Below are positions 31,388-42,855 of a stretch of 64,000 nucleotides of DNA, piece by piece. The DNA comes from Actinomadura livida. Its GTDB lineage: Bacteria > Actinomycetota > Actinomycetes > Streptosporangiales > Streptosporangiaceae. Where the stretch lies: NCBI RefSeq assembly GCF_014648675.1, contig NZ_BMRO01000013.1:1-64000 (forward strand). The letters run 5' to 3'. The notes beneath the pieces are model-generated. The model ran no database searches. It was not told the DNA's origin and saw nothing but the letters and a program-made list of their open reading frames with translations. A program made the translations under genes and the position numbers. How positions within the stretch are numbered: position 1 is the stretch's first letter; each line of letters starts with the position of its first letter.

Positions 31388-34102
31388 GTGCCAGCCAACA
31401 ACGGCACCGCGAACAGTGGCCGGGGCAACGGCGCCGGTACCCGCCTGGTGATCGTCGAGTCGCCCGCGAAGGCGAAGACGATCGCCGGGTACCTGGGTCG
31501 TGGCTACATCGTGGAGTCCAGTATCGGCCATATCCGGGACCTCCCGGGGAGCGCCTCGGAGGTGCCGGCCAAGTACAAGGGCGAGTCGTGGGCCAAGCTC
31601 GGCGTGAACGTCGAGCACGAGTTCGAACCGCTGTACGTCGTGAACGCCGACAAGCGGCAGCAGGTCCAGAAGCTGAAGAAGCTGCTCGCCGAGGCCGACG
31701 AGCTCTACCTCGCGACGGACGAGGACCGGGAGGGCGAGGCGATCGCCTGGCACCTCCAGGAGGTGCTCAAGCCGAAGGTCCCCGTGCACCGGATGGTCTT
31801 CAACGAGATCACCAAGGACGCGATCCAGCAGGCCGCCCAGAACCCGCGGTCGCTGAACCTGCGGTTGGTGGACGCGCAGGAGACGCGCCGCATCCTCGAC
31901 CGCCTCTACGGGTACGAGGTCAGCCCCGTCCTGTGGAAGAAGGTCATGCCGAAGCTGTCGGCGGGCCGGGTGCAGTCGGTGGCGACGCGGCTGGTCGTGG
32001 AGCGGGAGCGGGAGCGGATCGCGTTCGTCCCCGCCCACTACTGGGACATCGCGGCGCAGTTCGACACCGGCCGGGACGAGGAGCCGAAGGCGTTCAAGGC
32101 CGGGCTCGTGTCCGTGGACGGCAAGCGGGTGGCGCAGGGCCGCGACTTCGCGTCCGACGGCACCCTGAAGGCGCGGGACGTGCTGCACCTGGACGAGGGC
32201 GCCGCCCGCGGCCTGGCGGAGCGGCTGCGCGGCCGGCCGTACGAGGTCAAGTCCGTCGAGCGGAAGCCGTACACGCGCAAGCCGTACCCCCCGTTTCGGA
32301 CGACCACTCTCCAGCAGGAGGCCAGCCGCAAGCTGAACTTCTCCGCGAAGTACACGATGTCGGTGGCGCAGAAGCTGTACGAGAACGGCTTCATCACCTA
32401 CATGCGAACCGACTCGATCACGCTGTCGGAGACGGCGATCACGGCGGCGCGGCGGCAGGCGGCGGCGCTGTTCGGCGCCGAGTACGTCCCGGACAAGCCG
32501 CGCGTGTACGCCTCCAAGGTGAAGAACGCGCAGGAGGCGCACGAGGCGATCCGCCCGGCGGGCGAGACGTTCCGCACCCCGGCGGAGACGGGCCTGTCCG
32601 GCGACCAGTTCCGGCTGTACGAGCTGATCTGGAAGCGGACGATCGCGTCCCAGATGAAGGACGCGGCGGGCCAGTCGGTGACGATCCGCGTGACCGGCCT
32701 GTCGACGCGGAACGAGCGCGCCGAGTTCAGCGCGACCGGCAAGACGATCACGTTCCACGGGTTCCTCAAGGCGTACGTGGAGAGCGCGGACGACCCGGCC
32801 ACCGACCGCGACGACCAGGAGCGGCGGCTGCCGAACCTGGCGGAGGGCGACCCGCTGACCGCGGCCGCCGTGGACGCGGAGGGCCACTCGACCCGTCCCC
32901 CGGCGCGCTACACCGAGGCCAGCCTGGTCAAGGAGCTGGAGGAGCGGGAGATCGGGCGGCCGTCGACGTACGCCGCGATCATCGGCACGATCCTGGGCCG
33001 CGAGTACGTGTTCAAGAAGGGCACCGCGCTCGTCCCGTCGTTCCTGGCGTTCGCCGTGGTGAACCTGCTGGAGCAGCACTTCGGGAACCTGGTCGACTAC
33101 GACTTCACCGCCCACATGGAGGACGGCCTCGACGAGATCGCCCGCGGTGAGGCCGAGCGCGTCCGCTGGCTGAGCCGGTTCTACTTCGGCGACGGCGAGA
33201 ACTCCGAGGACGGCCTGAAGGAGCTCGTCAGCGACATCAGCGACATCGACGCCAAGGGCGTCAGCTCCTTCCCGATCAAGGGCACGGACATCATGGTGCG
33301 GGTCGGGCGCTACGGCCCCTACCTGGACCGGGACGGCGAGCGCGTCAACATCCCCGACGACATCGCGCCGGACGAGCTGACCGCCGAGAAGGCCGAGGAG
33401 CTGTTCGCGCAGCCGTCCGGCGACCGGGAACTCGGCACCGACCCGGAGACCGGGCACACGATCGTCGCCAAGTCGGGGCGGTTCGGCCCGTACGTCACCG
33501 AGATCCTCCCGGAGGCGGCGCCGCCCGCCGAAGGGGAGAAGAAGAAGCGGACGAAGAAGGCCGACGCCGCCAAGCCGCGCACGAGCTCGCTGTTCAAGTC
33601 GATGTCGCTCGACACGATCACGCTGGACGACGCGCTGAAGCTGCTGTCGCTGCCGCGCACGCTCGGCGAGCTGGACGGCGAGCCGGTCACGGCGCAGAAC
33701 GGGCGGTTCGGGCCGTACATCAAGAAGGGCACCGACAGCCGTTCGCTCGGCTCGGAAGAGGAGCTGTTCACGGTCACGCTGGAGCAGGCGAAGGAGCTGT
33801 TCGCGCAGCCGAAACAGCGGGGGCGCCGGGCGGCGGCCGCCGCGCCGTTGCGCGAGCTCGGCAACGACCCGTCCAGCGGGAAGCCGGTCGTGGTGAAGGA
33901 GGGCCGGTTCGGCCCGTACGTCACCGACGGCGAGACGAACGCGAGCCTGCGCAAGGGCGACGAGGTCGAGTCGATCACCATCCAGCGGGCCGCGGAACTG
34001 CTCGCCGAGCGGCGCGAGAAGGTGGCGGCGAGCGGCGGGAAGAAGAAGCCCGCGAAGAAGACCACAACGCGTCGCCGAACCTCCGCGAAGTCCGGCTCCT
34101 AG
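31388..34102 (+). CDS. topA: DNA topoisomerase I
   Basis: The 904-aa type IA topoisomerase relaxes negative supercoils. The TOPRIM domain has 'LVIVESPAKAKTIAGYLG' (about 18-35) and 'LATDEDREGEAIAWHL'. The active-site tyrosine is Tyr338 in 'GFITYMRTDS'. The C-terminal part carries repeated 'FGPYV/I' topoisomerase repeats and a lysine-rich tail. As usual in Actinobacteria, zinc fingers are absent. The start is GTG 31388, with GGAG about eight bases upstream. Confidence 0.97.
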   Translation: MPANNGTANSGRGNGAGTRLVIVESPAKAKTIAGYLGRGYIVESSIGHIRDLPGSASEVPAKYKGESWAKLGVNVEHEFEPLYVVNADKRQQVQKLKKLLAEADELYLATDEDREGEAIAWHLQEVLKPKVPVHRMVFNEITKDAIQQAAQNPRSLNLRLVDAQETRRILDRLYGYEVSPVLWKKVMPKLSAGRVQSVATRLVVERERERIAFVPAHYWDIAAQFDTGRDEEPKAFKAGLVSVDGKRVAQGRDFASDGTLKARDVLHLDEGAARGLAERLRGRPYEVKSVERKPYTRKPYPPFRTTTLQQEASRKLNFSAKYTMSVAQKLYENGFITYMRTDSITLSETAITAARRQAAALFGAEYVPDKPRVYASKVKNAQEAHEAIRPAGETFRTPAETGLSGDQFRLYELIWKRTIASQMKDAAGQSVTIRVTGLSTRNERAEFSATGKTITFHGFLKAYVESADDPATDRDDQERRLPNLAEGDPLTAAAVDAEGHSTRPPARYTEASLVKELEEREIGRPSTYAAIIGTILGREYVFKKGTALVPSFLAFAVVNLLEQHFGNLVDYDFTAHMEDGLDEIARGEAERVRWLSRFYFGDGENSEDGLKELVSDISDIDAKGVSSFPIKGTDIMVRVGRYGPYLDRDGERVNIPDDIAPDELTAEKAEELFAQPSGDRELGTDPETGHTIVAKSGRFGPYVTEILPEAAPPAEGEKKKRTKKADAAKPRTSSLFKSMSLDTITLDDALKLLSLPRTLGELDGEPVTAQNGRFGPYIKKGTDSRSLGSEEELFTVTLEQAKELFAQPKQRGRRAAAAAPLRELGNDPSSGKPVVVKEGRFGPYVTDGETNASLRKGDEVESITIQRAAELLAERREKVAASGGKKKPAKKTTTRRRTSAKSGS

Positions 34103-34130
34103 GGACATCTACGCCGATACCCTGACCGAC

Positions 34131-36227
<2,097 letters not shown>

Positions 36228-36254
36228 CCGCCGCGGCGCGGTTAGCCTCTTGCC

Positions 36255-37394
36255 ATGAGCGTCTGGAATGACCTGGTGGGGCAGGAGCCCGTCGTCGCGG
36301 AGCTGTCGGCCGCCGCGGCGGGACCGGCCGCCCCGGCGCACGCGTGGCTGTTCACCGGGCCGCCCGGGTCGGGCCGCGTCGCCGCGGCGCGGGCGTTCGC
36401 CGCGGCGCTGCAGTGCCGGGAGACGCCGCGGGGCTGCGGGCACTGCGCGTCCTGCCACCAGGTCCTCCAGGGGACGCACGCGGACGTCGAGGTCGTCCGT
36501 CCGCAGGGGCTGTCCTTCGGGATCAAGGACGCGCGCGCACTGGTGCTGCGGGCGTCGTCGTCGCCGAGCGGGAGTGCCTGGCAGATCGTGCTCTTCGAGG
36601 AGGCGGACCGGGCCACCGAGGGCGCGGCGAACGCGCTGCTGAAGGCGATCGAGGAGCCGCCGCGGCGGACGGTGTGGCTGCTGTGCACGCCGTCGCCGGA
36701 GGATCTCCTGGTGACGATCAGGTCGCGGTGCCGGCTGGTGACGCTGCGGACCCCGCCGATCGCGGCCGTCGCGGACATGCTCGTCCAGCGGGACGGTGTC
36801 GACCGGGACACCGCCGAGGTGGTGGCGCGGGCCGCGCAGGGGCACATCAGCCGTGCGCGGCGGCTCGCCTCGGACCCCCGGATGCGCAAGGTGCGCGACG
36901 ACGTGGTGGCCGTTCCGCGCCGGCTGACCGGGGTGGGCCCGGCGGTCGCGGCGGCGGGGACGCTCGTGAAGGCCGCCGAGGCGGAGCGGGACTCGCAGAC
37001 GGCGGAGCTGGCCGAGTCGGAGACGTCGGCGTTGCGCAAGGCGCTGGGGGAGAGCGAGAAGGGGCGGATGCCGCGCGGGACGGCGGGCCCCCTCAAGGAC
37101 CTCGAAGCCCGCCAGAAGTCGCGGGCGACGCGGGTGCTGCGCGATGCGCTGGACCGTACGCTCCTCGACCTCGCCTCCTACTACCGGGACGTGCTGACCC
37201 TGCAACTGGGGGCGGGCAGTGACCTCGTCAACATCGACCTGGGCCCGGAGCTGCGGACGGCCGCGCAGAACGGCCGCCCCGAGGACACGCTGAAACGCCT
37301 CGACGCCATCATGATGTGCCGGGAGCGATTGGACGCGAACGTGAATCCGCTGCTGGCGTTCGAAGCGCTGACGCTCACGCTGCGTACCGGATGA
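36255..37394 (+). CDS. holB: DNA polymerase III subunit delta'
   Basis: The 379-aa clamp-loader subunit begins 'MSVWNDLVGQEPVVAELSAA'. Its P-loop is degenerate, 'FTGPPGSGRVAAARA', with Arg where Lys binds ATP. This fits the structural, non-hydrolysing role of delta'. The zinc module is 'CRETPRGCGHCASCHQ'. 'VLFEEADRATEGAANALLKA' and 'IEEPPRRTVWLLCT' are the standard Walker B and sensor region. It works with gamma/tau and delta in loading the sliding clamp. It directly follows tmk, as in many actinomycetes. Confidence 0.95.
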   Translation: MSVWNDLVGQEPVVAELSAAAAGPAAPAHAWLFTGPPGSGRVAAARAFAAALQCRETPRGCGHCASCHQVLQGTHADVEVVRPQGLSFGIKDARALVLRASSSPSGSAWQIVLFEEADRATEGAANALLKAIEEPPRRTVWLLCTPSPEDLLVTIRSRCRLVTLRTPPIAAVADMLVQRDGVDRDTAEVVARAAQGHISRARRLASDPRMRKVRDDVVAVPRRLTGVGPAVAAAGTLVKAAEAERDSQTAELAESETSALRKALGESEKGRMPRGTAGPLKDLEARQKSRATRVLRDALDRTLLDLASYYRDVLTLQLGAGSDLVNIDLGPELRTAAQNGRPEDTLKRLDAIMMCRERLDANVNPLLAFEALTLTLRTG

Positions 37395-37525
37395 CGTGAG
37401 CCTTACAAAAACTGCTCCCATTCGTTACATTTCCGTACGCACCTCTCAATGAACACACGAGTAACGTCACCTGGCTGATCATCGACCGAACCGGGCTATC
37501 CCCCCAACGGCCAGGAGGTTCTGCT

Positions 37526-39232
37526 TTGCGGCGAGCGTTGATTTCCGCCGCGTGTGCCGTCACCACAGTGACGGCCCTCGCGTTCCCCGCGTCCGCGGCC
37601 CCGAATCCGGGGCACGCGAACGGCGAGGAGTCGGAGTACGTCGTCCTCTACAGGGAGGGCGTGCAGCCCGGCAAAGCGCGTCAGGCGGTGAAGGAGGCCG
37701 GAGGCAAGGTCGTCCACGAGAACCGCGATGTGGGCGTCGCGACCGTCCGCTCGAAGAATCCGCAGTTCATCCGCGCCGCGATGCGTGAAAGGGAACTGGA
37801 GGGTGTCGCGCACAACCGGATCATCGGAAAGGCGCCGAAGGCGCCGAAGAAGAAGGTCGCGAAAGTCGAGGAGACCGTCGGCGACAAGGCCACCGTCTCC
37901 CTGACCGGCAAGCCGTCGAAGGACACCGAACCGCTGGCCGACCTGCAGTGGGACATGAAGCAGATCCACGCGACGGCCGACGGCTCGTACCAGAGGGAGC
38001 CGGGCGACAAGCGCGTCCTGGTCGGCATCCTCGACACGGGCGTCGACGGTGACCACCCGGACATCAAGCCGAACTTCAACCGGAAGCTCAGCCGCAACTT
38101 CACCCGCGACATCCCGACCGACGGGAACGGCGACGAGCTCGACGGGCCCTGCGAGTTCGAGTCGTGCGTCGACCCCGACGACTGGGACGACAACGACCAC
38201 GGGACGCACGTCGCGTCCACGATCGCCTCGCCCCGCAACGGGCTCGGCATGGCGGGCGTCGCGCCGAACGTGTCGCTCGTCAACCTCCGCGTCGGCCAGG
38301 ACTCCGGCTACTTCTTCCTGCAGCCGACCGTCGACGGCCTCACCTACGCGGGCAAGACGGGCATCGACGTGGTCAACATGAGCTACTACGTCGACCCGTG
38401 GCTCTGGAACTGCGTGAGCAACCCGGCCGACAGCCCTGAGGCCCAGCTCGAGCAGAGCACCATCATCAAGGCGACGCAGCGGGCGCTGAACTTCGCGCAC
38501 GAGCGCGGCGTCACGCTGATCTCCGCGGCCGGGAACGACTTCGTCGACTACACGAAGACGAACACCGACAGCGGCAGCCCCGGCTTCCCGTCCGTGCCGG
38601 GCGAGGAGCCGTACGAGCGGACGATCCCGCCGGAGTGCGTGTCGATGCCGTCCGAGGGCGACCACGTCATCCCGGTGTCGTCGACCGGCCCGAGCGGCCG
38701 CAAGTCGTACTACAGCAGCTTCGGCGACGGCTACGTCGCGGTCGCGGCGCCCGGCGGCGACAAGGTCGACACCGCCGACCAGCGTCCGGACGACCGCGCC
38801 GGCATCTGGGCCGCCTACCCCGAGCGGCTCGCGAAGGCCCGCGGTGAGCTGAACGCCGACGGGACGCCGAACGTGCCGTACCTCGTCCAGAGCTGCAAGG
38901 CCGACGACTGCGCCTACTACCAGTCCATCCAGGGCACCTCGATGGCGTCGCCGCACGCCGTCGGCGTCGCCGCGCTGATCGTCAGCAAGTACGGCCACCG
39001 GGACCGCCACAACGGCGGCCTCACCCTTAGCCCGCGCCGGGTCGAGCAGGTCCTGCGCGGTACCGCCACCGCCAAGCCCTGCCCGAGCCCCCGGACGGTG
39101 GAGTACGTCTGGTACGCCCGGTCGGGCGACGAATGGGTGAAGCGGACCTCGACCCAGACCTGTGAAGGGTCGAAGGAGAGGAACGGGTTCTTCGGCAACG
39201 GCATCGTGGACGCGCTGAACGCCGTCCGCTGA
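37526..39232 (+). CDS. secreted subtilisin-family (S8) serine protease
   Basis: The 568-aa product has a signal peptide ending 'PASA' near residue 25. An inhibitor_I9-like propeptide (about 38-105) contains 'YVVLYREGVQPGKARQAVKE'. The S8 domain's triad is visible as Asp170 in 'ILDTGVDGDHPD', His225 in 'DHGTHVAS' and Ser472 in 'GTSMASPHAVGVAAL'. 'ISAAGND' marks the oxyanion Asn. A Cys-rich insert (for example 'CEFESCVD') probably forms disulfides outside the cell. The start is TTG 37526, confirmed by AGGAGG at 37513-37518. A hairpin terminator follows the stop. Confidence 0.95.
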   Translation: MRRALISAACAVTTVTALAFPASAAPNPGHANGEESEYVVLYREGVQPGKARQAVKEAGGKVVHENRDVGVATVRSKNPQFIRAAMRERELEGVAHNRIIGKAPKAPKKKVAKVEETVGDKATVSLTGKPSKDTEPLADLQWDMKQIHATADGSYQREPGDKRVLVGILDTGVDGDHPDIKPNFNRKLSRNFTRDIPTDGNGDELDGPCEFESCVDPDDWDDNDHGTHVASTIASPRNGLGMAGVAPNVSLVNLRVGQDSGYFFLQPTVDGLTYAGKTGIDVVNMSYYVDPWLWNCVSNPADSPEAQLEQSTIIKATQRALNFAHERGVTLISAAGNDFVDYTKTNTDSGSPGFPSVPGEEPYERTIPPECVSMPSEGDHVIPVSSTGPSGRKSYYSSFGDGYVAVAAPGGDKVDTADQRPDDRAGIWAAYPERLAKARGELNADGTPNVPYLVQSCKADDCAYYQSIQGTSMASPHAVGVAALIVSKYGHRDRHNGGLTLSPRRVEQVLRGTATAKPCPSPRTVEYVWYARSGDEWVKRTSTQTCEGSKERNGFFGNGIVDALNAVR

Positions 39233-39258
39233 ACCCTGGCCTGAGACCCACCCCAGGG

Positions 39259-39297
39259 ACGCGGCCCCCAGCCCACGTGGCCGGGGGCCGCGTTCTT
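39259..39297 (+). terminator. rho-independent-type terminator after the protease gene
   Basis: ACGCGGCCCCC (39259-39269) pairs perfectly with GGGGGCCGCGT (39283-39293) over 11 bp, and TCTTT follows. It lies 27 bases past the protease stop. Confidence 0.85.
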
Positions 39298-39361
39298 TGC
39301 GTAGCCCCTGGGCTGCGGCATCGGCAGGCTCCGGTTTTGATGCCTCGGGCATGATGAGGGC

Positions 39362-39862
39362 ATGTCGTACCGAGTCACGTTCGTCTGCACCGGCAACATC
39401 TGCCGCTCGCCCATGGCCGAGTGGGTCCTGCGCCATCACGTGGAGGAGGAGGGGTTGGACGTCGAGGTGGACAGTTCGGGCACCGGGAACTGGCACGTGG
39501 GCAACGACGCCGACGAGCGGACCGTCGCCGCGCTGGCGCGGGCGGGATACCGGTCCGCGCACATCGCCCGCCAGTTCGAGGCCGGCTGGTTCGACCGCTA
39601 CGACCTGATCGTCGCGCTGGACGAGGGCCACAAGCGCGCACTGCGGGCGATGGCGCCGGACGAGGAGGCGCGCGGAAGGATCCGGCTGCTGCGCGAGTTC
39701 GACCCGGACGCGGGCCCCGATCTCGACGTCCCCGACCCCTACTACGGCGGCCGCGACGACTTCGACCTCGTCATGGAGCAGGTGGAGGCGGCCATGCCGG
39801 GCCTCCTGGAGGAGATCCGCGCCGCGCTCAAGGAGGCTGAGCCGGGTGAGGGACGGGCTTGA
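39362..39862 (+). CDS. low-molecular-weight protein tyrosine phosphatase
   Basis: The 166-aa cytosolic phosphatase has the P-loop 'VCTGNICRSPMAE' (Cys9, Arg15) and the general-acid motif 'VPDPYYGG' (Asp125). The following helix is 'FDLVMEQVEAAMPGLLEEI'. These remove phosphate from phosphotyrosine or phosphoarginine. Its last 17 bases overlap the next gene in another frame, suggesting coupled expression with the fructosamine kinase, a pairing known from other bacteria. Confidence 0.93.
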   Translation: MSYRVTFVCTGNICRSPMAEWVLRHHVEEEGLDVEVDSSGTGNWHVGNDADERTVAALARAGYRSAHIARQFEAGWFDRYDLIVALDEGHKRALRAMAPDEEARGRIRLLREFDPDAGPDLDVPDPYYGGRDDFDLVMEQVEAAMPGLLEEIRAALKEAEPGEGRA

Positions 39863-40784
39863 GCGCCTGCTCGGAACACCGGTCGACGACCTGACCGACC
39901 TGGGGTCCAGCCACTCCTGGACGCTGCACCGCGCGTCCCTGGCCGACGGCCGCGAAGTCTTCGTGAAGGCCGCCTCTGCGTCGTTTTGGGGGGACGACCC
40001 CCCAAACCCCCCGGCAACCGCCTCTGCGTCGTTTTGGGGGGACGACCCCCCAAACCCCCCGGCAACCGCCTCTGATCAGGAGGACGTCTTCGCCGCAGAG
40101 GCCGCCGGGCTGCGGTGGCTGGGGGAGGCAGGCCCCGGGACGCCCGTCCCCGAGGTCGTCGCGGCGGACGGCGGCATGCTCGTCCTGCCGTGGCTGCCGT
40201 CCGCGTCGCCCACCCCGGCCGCCGCCGAGCGCCTCGGGCGCGAACTGGCCGCCCTGCACACCGGCGCCCGCCCGCGGGCCTACGGGGCGCCCTGGGACGG
40301 CTACATCGCCGACCTGCCGCTGGACAACACGCCCGACGACCGCGGCTGGCCCCGCTGGTACGCCGAGCGCCGGCTCGAACCGTTCCTCCGCCGCGGCGCC
40401 CGGCACCTCTCGTCCGGCGACGTCCGGCTGGTCGAGCGGGTGATGGCGGACGTCGAGGCGCTCGCCGGGCCGCCGGAGCCGCCGAGCCGCATCCACGGCG
40501 ACCTGTGGTCGGGCAACGTCCTGTGGACCGGCGACCGGGCGATGCTCATCGACCCCGCGGCGCACGGCGGCCACCGCGAGACCGACCTGGCGATGATGGC
40601 GCTGTTCGGGACGCCGCACCTGGACCGCGTCCTAGCCGCCTACGACGAGGCCGCGCCCCTTGCGGACGGCTGGCGCGCACGGGTCCCGCTGCACCAGCTG
40701 CATCCGCTCCTCGTGCACGTGGCGCTCTTCGGCGGGTCGTATCGTGCTTCCCTGGTCGATGCCGCGCGGGCGGCGCTCGGCTGA
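39846..40784 (+). CDS. fructosamine kinase family protein with duplicated 16-aa insert
   Basis: The 312-aa kinase has the ATP-binding lysine in 'REVFVKAA', 'RIHGDLWSGNVLWTGDRAML' (catalytic loop) and 'IDPAAHGGHRETDLAMM' (metal Asp). It phosphorylates sugar-amine adducts for deglycation. Directly after the lysine strand, two identical 16-residue units (ASASFWGDDPPNPPAT) are inserted before the 'EAAGLRWL' helix, from a 48-bp palindromic DNA repeat. The family normally has only a short turn there. The frame is preserved, so the enzyme may still fold with an exposed loop. Start is GTG 39846, overlapping the phosphatase gene. Confidence 0.88.
   Translation: MRDGLERLLGTPVDDLTDLGSSHSWTLHRASLADGREVFVKAASASFWGDDPPNPPATASASFWGDDPPNPPATASDQEDVFAAEAAGLRWLGEAGPGTPVPEVVAADGGMLVLPWLPSASPTPAAAERLGRELAALHTGARPRAYGAPWDGYIADLPLDNTPDDRGWPRWYAERRLEPFLRRGARHLSSGDVRLVERVMADVEALAGPPEPPSRIHGDLWSGNVLWTGDRAMLIDPAAHGGHRETDLAMMALFGTPHLDRVLAAYDEAAPLADGWRARVPLHQLHPLLVHVALFGGSYRASLVDAARAALG
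39972..40074. repeat. 48-bp palindromic element duplicated in frame
   Basis: Two identical 48-base units start at 39972 and 40020, followed by the first 7 bases of a third. Each contains a perfect 9-bp inverted repeat, TTTGGGGGG-ACGA-CCCCCCAAA (39985-40006 and 40033-40054). The unit is a multiple of three and is read as 16 residues. This resembles a mobile palindromic element that entered a coding region and then duplicated. Confidence 0.9.
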
Positions 40785-40858
40785 CGCCGCCCGCGACTCC
40801 GGTGCGGAGCGGCGCTTGCATGAGGTAGAAACGACGGGCACGGGCAACGGAAGGGCAG

Positions 40859-41884
40859 GTGCGGGTCGACCCCATGAGCGACAGGCGCGAGGATCCACCC
40901 CCCGGGACGAGCCTCGGCTCGTGGAAGGGACTCGTCCCCATCGGCGTCGCCGCCGCCGCGGCGCTCGTCATCGGCGCGGGCGTGGACGTGGTGCGGAGCC
41001 ACCAGCGCGCCGCGAAGAAGGAGAGCGAGGCCAAAACCTCGGCTGAGGCCGCGCAGACCCCGGCGCGCTACGTCGTCGGGATCACCGAGTCCGGTGCCGC
41101 GCTCGTCGTCCGGGACACGCAGACCGGTGACGACGTCGGCCTCCCCGTCGCCGCGCCGCCGGACCGCCGCTTCCACCGCGTCGCCCCCGCACGGGACGGC
41201 TCGTACGTCGTCGCGTCCTACGCCGGCAGGGACGTGGCGTTCCAGCGCTTCTTCCTGGACGAGGACGGGCGCCCCAAGTCCCTGGAGGACATCGCGAAGG
41301 CCGGCATCTCCGGTACGGGCGCGTCCACCAAGTGGTCGGAACTCGCCGTGAGCTCGAACGGCGACCGCTTCGCCTACGTCACCTACAAGGGCATGCGCGC
41401 CCGCGTGGAGGTCGTGTCGTTCCAGGACGGTGCCCGCAAGGTGTGGACGACGAAGTCGCCCGGCCGTATCGGCAGCCTCTCGTGGTCCGGCGCGACGCTG
41501 TCGTTCGTCTGGAGCCCTGTCCGGGCGGTGGGCGGCGAGGTCAAGGAGACCAAGCACGAGGTCCGCACCCTCGACACGGACGGTGCCGGGGGCGACCTGA
41601 GGGTGAGCAAGGCCCTCATGCCCCTCCCCGAGGGCGGCACGGCGGCGGTCTTCTACGGCAAGGGCATCGCCGTCGGCATCATGAAGAACTCCCAGCTCTC
41701 CGTACAGGCGTACACGCTGGAGGGGCAGCCCGGCGAGGTCGTGTGGCAGCAGAACGTGAAGGGCGACCTCACCGACCTTGACGCGACCCCCATGGGCAAT
41801 GGCTTCCTCGCCACCGCCGGCGACCTCTATCCACAGGGCACGCACCCCGTTCCCGGAGAGGACCTCACCGACGCCGCCTGGTGA
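40859..41884 (+). CDS. membrane-anchored protein with beta-propeller-like domain
   Basis: The 341-aa product has one membrane helix (about residues 24-44) and a following charged Ala/Lys/Glu linker. The external domain has repeated short strands ('SYVVASYAGRDVAFQRFFLD', 'SNGDRFAYVTYKGMRARVEV') that resemble blades of a WD-like propeller. No catalytic motif was found. Start is GTG 40859 with GGAAGGG upstream; ATG 40874 is also possible. Its stop overlaps an alternative GTG start of the PSP1 gene, so they probably share a transcript. Confidence 0.7.
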   Translation: MRVDPMSDRREDPPPGTSLGSWKGLVPIGVAAAAALVIGAGVDVVRSHQRAAKKESEAKTSAEAAQTPARYVVGITESGAALVVRDTQTGDDVGLPVAAPPDRRFHRVAPARDGSYVVASYAGRDVAFQRFFLDEDGRPKSLEDIAKAGISGTGASTKWSELAVSSNGDRFAYVTYKGMRARVEVVSFQDGARKVWTTKSPGRIGSLSWSGATLSFVWSPVRAVGGEVKETKHEVRTLDTDGAGGDLRVSKALMPLPEGGTAAVFYGKGIAVGIMKNSQLSVQAYTLEGQPGEVVWQQNVKGDLTDLDATPMGNGFLATAGDLYPQGTHPVPGEDLTDAAW

Positions 41885-41943
41885 GCGGCCCGCCTGGACG
41901 GCCTAAAGTGGATCGCACGAAACCGGGCGAACGGAGCGAAACC

Positions 41944-42789
41944 GTGGGCATGGTGATGGCAGTCAGCTTCACCCGTTACGGCCGGCTCTACTACCTCGAC
42001 CCGGGTCCGCACACCCCGAAGGTCGGCGACAAGGTCCTCGTCCCGACCGACTCGGGCCCCGAGGTCGCCGAGTGCGTGTGGGCGCCGCAGTGGGTCTCCG
42101 ACGACATCGGCGGCCTCCCCGAATGCGCCGGCCCCGCCACCGACGAGCACCTCGCCCGCGACGAGGCCAACCGCCGCCGCCGCGCCGAGGGCCGCTCGAT
42201 CGCCAAGCGGCTCATCCGCAAGCACGACCTCCCGATGAAGGTCATCGGCGTCGACTACCTCGACACCGACAACGTCTTCAAGATCTACTTCACGGCGCCG
42301 CACCGCGTCGACTTCCGCGCCCTCGTCCGCGACCTGGCCCGCGGCATCAAGGCGCGGGTCGAGCTGCGGCAGGTCGGCCCCCGCGACGAGGCCCGCCTCC
42401 AGGGCGGCATCGGTCCCTGCGGCCGCGACCTGTGCTGCGCCACCTTCCTCAAGGACTTCGAGCCGGTCTCCGTCCGCATGGCGAAGGAGCAGGACCTTCC
42501 GGTCAACCCGCTGCGCATCGCCGGGGCGTGCGGGCGGCTGATGTGCTGCCTCAAGTACGAGCACCCCCTCTACGTCAAGGCGCACGAGCGGATGCCCGCC
42601 CTCGGCTCCCGCGTGGAGACTCCCAGCGGGCCCGGGCAGGTCGTGGGGCGCAACGTCCCGTCCGACAAGGTCACCGTCCGGCTCAACAGCGGCGGGCGCT
42701 GCTCCTGCCCGTCCGCCTCGGTCTGCTCGCCGCGCCGCCAGCACGACGCGCACTACAACGACGGCGAAGGCACCGGCGACGCGACCTGA
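41944..42789 (+). CDS. ricT: PSP1 domain protein (RicT/YaaT family)
   Basis: The 281-aa product shows the RicT/YaaT features: 'MVMAVSFTRYGRLYYLDPG' at the start, 'LMCCLKYEHPLY' and 'GPCGRDLCC' (paired cysteines that bind Fe-S clusters in the Bacillus complex), and a C-terminal Cys-rich patch. In Bacillus RicT works with RicA and RicF on mRNA processing; in Actinobacteria the role is not established. GTG 41944 is chosen because GGAGCG precedes it; GTG 41881 would add 21 residues and overlap the previous stop. Confidence 0.85.
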   Translation: MGMVMAVSFTRYGRLYYLDPGPHTPKVGDKVLVPTDSGPEVAECVWAPQWVSDDIGGLPECAGPATDEHLARDEANRRRRAEGRSIAKRLIRKHDLPMKVIGVDYLDTDNVFKIYFTAPHRVDFRALVRDLARGIKARVELRQVGPRDEARLQGGIGPCGRDLCCATFLKDFEPVSVRMAKEQDLPVNPLRIAGACGRLMCCLKYEHPLYVKAHERMPALGSRVETPSGPGQVVGRNVPSDKVTVRLNSGGRCSCPSASVCSPRRQHDAHYNDGEGTGDAT

Positions 42790-42855
42790 CCGGCCGCAAA
42801 TCCGGTTGTGGCGCGGTCCGGGGCAGATCTATGGTCGCGTCCCGTGGATGGGGAT

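Noticed and set aside
31355..34108. A 917-codon open frame antisense to topA.
   Set aside because: It mirrors the codon structure of an unmistakable topoisomerase, has Arg/Leu/Gly-biased low-complexity sequence and no family features. GC-rich DNA leaves such frames open by chance.
37496..39631. A 711-codon frame antisense to the subtilase gene.
   Set aside because: The plus-strand protease has signal peptide, triad and a good ribosome site; the antisense frame runs across the terminator and into the phosphatase gene.
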